Shown: in pieces, positions 58,893 to 64,000 of the stretch | Numbering within the stretch: position 1 is the stretch's first letter | How the letters are laid out: each line of letters starts with the position of its first letter | Assembly: GCF_000278275.1 (NCBI RefSeq) | Contig: NZ_JH725147.1 | Coordinates: 1,495,063-1,559,062, forward strand | Length of the DNA stretch: 64,000 nt | Reading direction: 5' to 3' | From: Bartonella tamiae Th239 | GTDB taxonomy: Bacteria; Pseudomonadota; Alphaproteobacteria; Rhizobiales; Rhizobiaceae | The notes under the pieces: model-generated | What the model saw: the letters and a program-made list of their open reading frames with translations, nothing else | The model's database searches: none | What the model was told of the DNA's origin: nothing | Made by a program: the position numbers and the translations under genes

Positions 58893-59685
58893 ACATTTTT
58901 ATAATCTTGGTTTGAAATATGAAAAAACAGGAAATTTTGATGGTGCAGTAGAAGCCTATCAGCAGGCACTAAAAATAGATCCAAACGATCATGGTGGAAT
59001 AGCCATTCGTCTTGCTTCTATGAAGAGGGGAGAAATTCCTGAAACTGCGCCGCGCGCTTATATATCCACCCTTTTTGATCAAACAGCTGAATTATTTGAT
59101 TATATTCTTGTTGATCAATTGGACTATGATGTCCCTTTTTTATTACGCAAAACATTTGAAAAAATTTTGCCTGAGCATCAATTTGAAAAATTACTTGATT
59201 TGGGCTGTGGTACTGGACTTTCTGGAGAAGCATTTAGCGATAATGTTAAAGAAAAAGTCGGAGTTGATCTTTCTCAAAAAATGATTGAAATCGCTCATGA
59301 AAAAGGTGACTATAATAAATTATACGTTGGTGATGTTGTTGAATTTGTTTCTAAAAACAAAGACATACATGATTTAATTGTGGCAACAGATGTGCTTCCT
59401 TATATAGGTAAGTTAGAGTTTTTTTTCAAAGATATTTCTTATTTACTCTCTGCTGGAGGTTATTTTGGATTTTCAACAGAAAAACTTACCTTTGACACAG
59501 AAAGCGTCAAAACCTACTCCATAGGTGCATACCAACGATACGCGCATAATGAAAATTATATATTTGAGCAGCTATCAATTAACAAACTAAAATGCGTTTA
59601 TTTTGATACTATTATTGTACGAAAAGAACAAGGCAAACCAGTTGAAGGACAGTTATTCATTGCTCAAAAATGCGCGGAAAGATAG
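58867..59685 (+). CDS. TPR-containing class I SAM-dependent methyltransferase
   Basis: A 272-residue protein. Residues 1-55 form a tetratricopeptide-like helical pair (FYNLGLKYEKTGNFDGAVEAYQQALKIDP), and the rest is a class I methyltransferase with motif I LLDLGCGTGLSGEAF at about 117, VDLSQKMIEIAHEKG and IVATDVLPYI. Homologues with this layout are common in Rhizobiales and uncharacterised; the substrate is unknown. It overlaps the transporter gene upstream. Confidence 0.82.
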   Translation: MKIDEKKLEHFYNLGLKYEKTGNFDGAVEAYQQALKIDPNDHGGIAIRLASMKRGEIPETAPRAYISTLFDQTAELFDYILVDQLDYDVPFLLRKTFEKILPEHQFEKLLDLGCGTGLSGEAFSDNVKEKVGVDLSQKMIEIAHEKGDYNKLYVGDVVEFVSKNKDIHDLIVATDVLPYIGKLEFFFKDISYLLSAGGYFGFSTEKLTFDTESVKTYSIGAYQRYAHNENYIFEQLSINKLKCVYFDTIIVRKEQGKPVEGQLFIAQKCAER

Positions 59686-59865
59686 AAATATTTTTCAAAA
59701 AAATCATGAAATAACTTCATATATCGAAATATTTCATAAAGTTCCATAATATATCTTATGCGATATTATCTTGTGCAATGACTGATCCCCAATAATATTT
59801 AGCCAAGACGTTTTATCATTGATTTTTTAACCAAATTTAGGATTGGGCAAATTTTCTTTCGAATA

Positions 59866-60678
59866 TCATATGCACGCAGAACGAAACTTTAAGCCTTGAT
59901 AAGCCGGTTCTACATTTTCTGGGGTATAGTCCATAACGGCATCATAATCTAATGCAATGTGCATATGTGTTAAAATTGCACGTTTAGGTTTTAGTTTTTT
60001 AATCCATTCAAGAGCTTGATCAACTGAAAAATGACTTGCATGAGGTTTATATTGCAACGCATCAATGATAAGCACATCAAGATTGAGTAAGTAATCTGGT
60101 GTTTTATCAGGAAATTCATTAACGTCGGTACAATACGCTACATTCCCGACACGAAATCCTAAAGAATTTATATCACCATGTATTTGTAAAACAGGAAGTA
60201 TGTTTACAACACCTCCCTGCCCTTTAATCGTAAATTTTTGATAAGATTCAATACGGTTATGTTGTAATATTGGCGGATAATTAGAGCCTAATGGCGTTTG
60301 AAAACAATATCCAAATGCATCATTCATACGTTTAAACGTGGCATCATCAGCATAGATATTCATTAATTGTTTTTGCGCTATAACATAACTTCTTAAATCA
60401 TCAATACCGTGAATATGGTCGGCATGCGCATGCGTATAAATAACTGCATCAATGTTATGAACTTGCGCATCAATCATTTGTGAGCGAAAATCTGGACCAG
60501 TATCGACAACAATAGTCGTTTTTTCACCATTTTTGTTAAAACGTTCAATTAATAGAGCTGCACGATACCGTCGATTTTTAAGGTTTTTAGGATTGCAAGC
60601 CCCCCATTCACCATTCGAACGTGGAACACCAGGAGACGAACCACAGCCAAGAATGGTGAATTCATAATAATCTTCCAT
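59866..60678 (-). CDS. metallo-beta-lactamase fold hydrolase, PhnP-like
   Basis: A 270-residue metal-dependent phosphodiesterase-like protein. The zinc motif is THAHADHIHG, and GCGSSPGVPR, the PhnP/RNase Z-like N-terminus, and a CTDVNEF region are visible. PhnP-type enzymes cleave cyclic phosphate esters, but the phn context is missing here, so substrate is uncertain. I placed the start at the ATG at 60676-60678, just after AAGGTGGAGGAG; the open frame continues 14 codons into tatD. It completes the holB-metG-tatD-MBL unit. Confidence 0.85.
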   Translation of the reverse strand: MEDYYEFTILGCGSSPGVPRSNGEWGACNPKNLKNRRYRAALLIERFNKNGEKTTIVVDTGPDFRSQMIDAQVHNIDAVIYTHAHADHIHGIDDLRSYVIAQKQLMNIYADDATFKRMNDAFGYCFQTPLGSNYPPILQHNRIESYQKFTIKGQGGVVNILPVLQIHGDINSLGFRVGNVAYCTDVNEFPDKTPDYLLNLDVLIIDALQYKPHASHFSVDQALEWIKKLKPKRAILTHMHIALDYDAVMDYTPENVEPAYQGLKFRSACI

Positions 60679-60688
60679 CTCCTCCACC

Positions 60689-61462
60689 TTAATGCATTTT
60701 TGAAAACAGTGACATAGCATTTTGTGTTGTTATATTTGCCACGTCTTCGAAACTTAAATTAAGAGTTTGTGCGAGTGTCTCGGCAGTATGTTTCACAAAT
60801 GACGGTTCATTTGTTTGTCCTCTAAAGGGAACAGGAGCTAAAAATGGTGCATCTGTTTCGACCAAAAGACGATCATGTGGGACTATTTTTGCAATTTCAC
60901 GAATTTCTGGCGCGCTTTTAAATGTTAAAATTCCAGAAAATGAAATATATCCACCAAGCTTAACACCCGTTTTTGCTAGTTCAATACCAGATGAATAACA
61001 ATGCAAAATAAATGGAAATTGACCAATTTTTGTTTGCTCAATCAGTATAGCTTGCATATCATCATCCGCATTTCGTGCATGTATCACAAGTGGTAATTGA
61101 GTTTGTCTTGCTGCAGCAATATGTTCTAAAAAACTTCGCTTTTGCTCTTCCGGAAGTGCATAATCATAATGATAGTCAAGTCCAACTTCACCGATTGCGA
61201 CTACTTTGGGATGTGCAGCAATCTTTATGAGATCGACCGCTGTGATGTTTGTTTCTTCGCCTGCACTATTTGGATGTGTTCCAATAGAACAAAAAACTGA
61301 CTCATATTTTTCTACAATTTTTTTTAATCGTTCAAATTTATGAACATATGTAGAAATTGTCACCATACGTCTAACGCCAACCTCATGCGCACGCTGTATA
61401 ATCGCATCCAAATCAGACTCAAAAACGTCAAAGTCCAAATGACAATGTGTATCAATAAGCAT
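60689..61462 (-). CDS. tatD: TatD family metal-dependent deoxyribonuclease
   Basis: A 257-residue TatD-type TIM-barrel hydrolase. Metal ligands are in DTHCHLDFD at the N-terminus, Glu in AIGEVGLDYH, and His in VIHARNAD and ILHCYSS, with LVETDAPFLAP near the end; all typical. TatD enzymes have 3'-5' DNA exonuclease activity. It starts three bases before the metG stop, so it is co-transcribed with holB and metG. Confidence 0.93.
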   Translation of the reverse strand: MLIDTHCHLDFDVFESDLDAIIQRAHEVGVRRMVTISTYVHKFERLKKIVEKYESVFCSIGTHPNSAGEETNITAVDLIKIAAHPKVVAIGEVGLDYHYDYALPEEQKRSFLEHIAAARQTQLPLVIHARNADDDMQAILIEQTKIGQFPFILHCYSSGIELAKTGVKLGGYISFSGILTFKSAPEIREIAKIVPHDRLLVETDAPFLAPVPFRGQTNEPSFVKHTAETLAQTLNLSFEDVANITTQNAMSLFSKMH

Positions 61463-61465
61463 AAG

Positions 61466-63010
61466 TCACTTCTCTTTCTCGTCCATGTAACGAGGAAAAA
61501 TAGGACGAGGAGACGGTAATTTTGTACCCGGCTCAATCTTAGTTTCTGTTACATTTTTCAGCAGACGATTTTCTTTTTCAACCCCTAAAATATCAAGTAA
61601 ATCCATAGCGGATTGCGGTATAAATGCTGTCAACATCAGTCCCACTCTGCGCAATGTTTCCACTGTTGTATAAAGAACTGTTGCAAAACGTTTTGGATCA
61701 TTTTTTCTTAAAGCCCATGGTTCTTCATTCGCAAAATAACGATTTGCTTCTGCAACAACTGAAAAAATAGCACTTAAGGCCAAATGTGGTGCTTGATTCA
61801 ACATTGATTGACGTGCACTCTTAAGGGCTTCTTCAGATTGATCAAATAATTTCACGTCTTGATTTAACATCTGATCTGGCGTTGGAACATGTCCGTCACA
61901 ATTTTTTGCAATCATAGAAAGCGATCTTTGCGCTAGATTGCCTAAATCATTAGCCAAATCTGCATTTGTACGGTTAACAATTGCTTCATGACTATAACTT
62001 CCATCCTGACCAAACGGCACTTCACGCAAGAAAAAATAACGAACCCTATCAAGTCCATATTCTTCTATCATAGAAAAAGGATCAACGACATTTCCGACAG
62101 ATTTTGACATTTTTTCGCCGCGATTAAGCAAAAAACCATGGGCAAAAACACGTTTTGGCAATTCAATTTTTGCTGACATAAGAAATGCAGGCCAATAAAT
62201 AGCGTGAAATCGAATAATATCCTTCCCAATAATATGAGCATTTGCAGGCCAAAAATCTCTTTTTTTAGCATTTTCATCAGGAAAACCTAGTGCCGTAAGA
62301 TAATTGGTCAATGCATCCACCCAAACATACATCACATGTTTAGGATCATCAGGAACTGGCACACCCCAATCAAATGTTGTTCGAGAAATAGAAATATCTC
62401 TTAAACCTGACTTAACAAAACTAATGATTTCATTGCGTCTTTCATTGGGACCAATAAATTCTGGATGTTTTTCATAATAATCTAATAAGGGTTGTTGAAA
62501 TTTTGAAAGACGAAAAAAGTAACTTTCCTCTTCATTCCATTCAACTGGTGATCCAACTTCTGTTTCCCGGCGAATACCATCATCCCCAACAATTGTGTCA
62601 CTTTCTTCGTAGTAAGCTTCTTGACGAACAGAATACCAACCCGAATAACGATCGAGATAAATATCACCATTTTCTTGCATTAATTTCCAAATTGCTTGGC
62701 ATGCTATAATATGGCGCTGTTGCGTGGTGCGAATAAATTCGTCATTTGAACAATTCAATACTTTAAGCATATTTTGAAAAATGGAACTGTTTCTATCAGC
62801 AAGAGATTGCGGAGATATACCTTCTTTCTCTGCTGTTTGCTGCATTTTCAAACCATGCTCATCGGTACCAGAAAGAAAAAACACATCACGCCCATCTGCG
62901 CGTTGGAACCGAGCCATTGCGTCTGTAGCAATCGCATTATATGCATGACCAATATGGGGTTGTCCATTAGGATAAAAAATAGGCGTTGTTATGTAATATT
63001 TATCACGCAT
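61466..63010 (-). CDS. metG: methionyl-tRNA synthetase
   Basis: MetG charges tRNA-Met. The 514-residue protein is the short form without the C-terminal dimerisation domain. The HIGH motif is PHIGHAY near the N-terminus and the KMSKS loop is [14 protein letters not shown]; the CP1 region lacks the Cys zinc knuckle. The gene lies between holB (82 bases upstream) and tatD (three bases downstream). Confidence 0.96.
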   Translation of the reverse strand: MRDKYYITTPIFYPNGQPHIGHAYNAIATDAMARFQRADGRDVFFLSGTDEHGLKMQQTAEKEGISPQSLADRNSSIFQNMLKVLNCSNDEFIRTTQQRHIIACQAIWKLMQENGDIYLDRYSGWYSVRQEAYYEESDTIVGDDGIRRETEVGSPVEWNEEESYFFRLSKFQQPLLDYYEKHPEFIGPNERRNEIISFVKSGLRDISISRTTFDWGVPVPDDPKHVMYVWVDALTNYLTALGFPDENAKKRDFWPANAHIIGKDIIRFHAIYWPAFLMSAKIELPKRVFAHGFLLNRGEKMSKSVGNVVDPFSMIEEYGLDRVRYFFLREVPFGQDGSYSHEAIVNRTNADLANDLGNLAQRSLSMIAKNCDGHVPTPDQMLNQDVKLFDQSEEALKSARQSMLNQAPHLALSAIFSVVAEANRYFANEEPWALRKNDPKRFATVLYTTVETLRRVGLMLTAFIPQSAMDLLDILGVEKENRLLKNVTETKIEPGTKLPSPRPIFPRYMDEKEK

Positions 63011-63092
63011 AAGTGGCTCGTTTGAATCGTTTATCTTACTTTAACAAAGACATAACGCCCATTCGCTTCAATGTCACGGAAAAATCGGAGTT

Positions 63093-64000
63093 TTATGAAT
63101 GGACTTTTTTCAACTCATGAAGCTTAAAAAGCAAGTTAATAATAAATTGCTTTTTATCAAGATTAAAAGAACGCGTGCGTTTGATTTCATCTTCTAATTG
63201 CGCCCAATGATGAGCATAAAGATTGGCTTTAGCCATTTCATTGATTTCAATTAAAGCATTTGCTTTTTTAAATATATAAGAAAGGACAGCATTACAAAAT
63301 TGCTCGTATTGCAACGTGGCTTCACGCGCAGCAAGAACTTGTCCTAAATGTTGCGCTTTGATGGCATCAAACTTTTCTTTGTCAAGAATTTCTTGTAAGG
63401 CATGAATAATGTCACCACTACCCATACAAAGCATTAAAGCGGCTTTGCGAACACTCCCCTGTGAGTGATCTATAATATTATGAAGCAAATCTGGAATCGA
63501 AACATCAAATCCTAAATGTTCAAGTGAAGACAATAATGCCTCATCTTTAAGAGGATGAAAACGTATGGCATGACAACGTGAGCGTATTGTTGGTAATAAA
63601 CGTCCGGGGTAATGGGATATAAGTATAAATAAAGTCTTTTTAGGTGGTTCTTCTAATATTTTTAAAATAGCATTGGCAGCATTCCTATTCATATCATCAG
63701 CACTGTCAACAATAACAATTCTCCACGCACCATCATGTGATGTACGATGAAGATGATGATGAATATCACGAATATCTTCTACTGAAATGCCATTTTTAAA
63801 TTTTTCTGTTTTGCTATCAAAACGGCGCGATATATGAATGAGATTGGGATAACTCCCCTGAGCCATTTGACGAAAAACGGATGAGTGCACATCGGGTTTT
63901 TGAAAATTTGTTTGCCCATTGGCAATCATATTCCATGCCAATTGAAATGCTAAAGTTGCTTTACCGACACCTTGAGGTCCTTCAAAAAGCAAGGCATGAT
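63093..64000 (-). CDS. holB: DNA polymerase III delta' subunit (5' end cut by window edge)
   Basis: The delta' subunit of the clamp loader, truncated at the N-terminus by the right window edge (about 302 residues visible). The P-loop is GPQGVGKATLAFQ, the arginine-finger region PTIRSRCHAIRFHPL follows, and EEPPKKTLFILISHYPG is the usual SRC-proximal block. Next on the strand come metG, tatD and the MBL gene, the standard order in the Rhizobiales. Confidence 0.92.
   Translation of the reverse strand, partial: HALLFEGPQGVGKATLAFQLAWNMIANGQTNFQKPDVHSSVFRQMAQGSYPNLIHISRRFDSKTEKFKNGISVEDIRDIHHHLHRTSHDGAWRIVIVDSADDMNRNAANAILKILEEPPKKTLFILISHYPGRLLPTIRSRCHAIRFHPLKDEALLSSLEHLGFDVSIPDLLHNIIDHSQGSVRKAALMLCMGSGDIIHALQEILDKEKFDAIKAQHLGQVLAAREATLQYEQFCNAVLSYIFKKANALIEINEMAKANLYAHHWAQLEDEIKRTRSFNLDKKQFIINLLFKLHELKKVHS

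Noticed and set aside
59686-59865. Possible gene remnant between the methyltransferase and the MBL gene
   Set aside because: No frame on either strand gave a recognisable protein block.

Overview
The window looks like ordinary core chromosome of a low-GC, AT-rich member of the Rhizobiales (Hyphomicrobiales), probably near the Bartonella/Brucella lineage. The evidence is gene content and protein style: a CckA/CpdR phosphorelay pair, a DksA with a one-cysteine zinc finger, an acpXL-lpxXL cluster for the very long chain fatty acid of lipid A, a giant polar coiled-coil protein resembling GPR/RgsE, the ATP synthase zeta inhibitor (DUF1476), HisN, and the order holB-metG-tatD-MBL. The genus is an inference; cobalamin synthesis genes would be unusual for classical Bartonella.

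Layout. 1-5704 (mainly minus): purine cluster purC-purS-purQ-lipoprotein-purL (purL cut by the window edge), the zeta subunit, an RBBP9-type hydrolase, purB and rpe. 5916-10139: flavin reductase, a secreted protein, the ycjX-ycjF pair, and a decayed SixA phosphatase. 10340-18593: dksA, a FliO-like protein, cckA, a lone branched-chain amino acid binding protein, tRNA-Val(GAC), cpdR, an N-formylglutamate amidohydrolase and hisN. 19040-26213: hsp20 behind a ROSE-like RNA thermometer, then gltB-gltD. 26302-30524: tRNA-Pro(GGG), a periplasmic ankyrin protein, a cytochrome c, sufA, mazG and galE. 30627-38697 (minus): the lipid A very long chain fatty acid cluster (acpXL, two ketosynthases, an alcohol dehydrogenase-like protein, lpxXL), then maeB and an atypical SDR. 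38950-42542: a four-gene Mla-type lipid transporter. 42904-47856: the 1650-residue coiled-coil protein. 48056-50491: ferredoxin, a DUF922 protease-like protein and folP-folK. 50570-56006: cobG-H-I-J with divergent cobL. 56130-59685: hfq, hflX, a BASS-type transporter and a TPR-methyltransferase. 59866-64000 (minus): MBL hydrolase, tatD, metG, holB (cut by the edge).

I did not find a convincing new defence or mobile system: no insertion sequence, phage gene or CRISPR array is visible. The best second looks are the hsp20 RNA thermometer, the sixA pseudogene with preserved catalytic motif, the lipid A cluster that lacks fabZ and carries a ketosynthase without its catalytic cysteine, the partial cobalamin cluster with a CbiG-N/CobJ fusion, the missing folB, and the unknown lipoprotein inside the purine operon.
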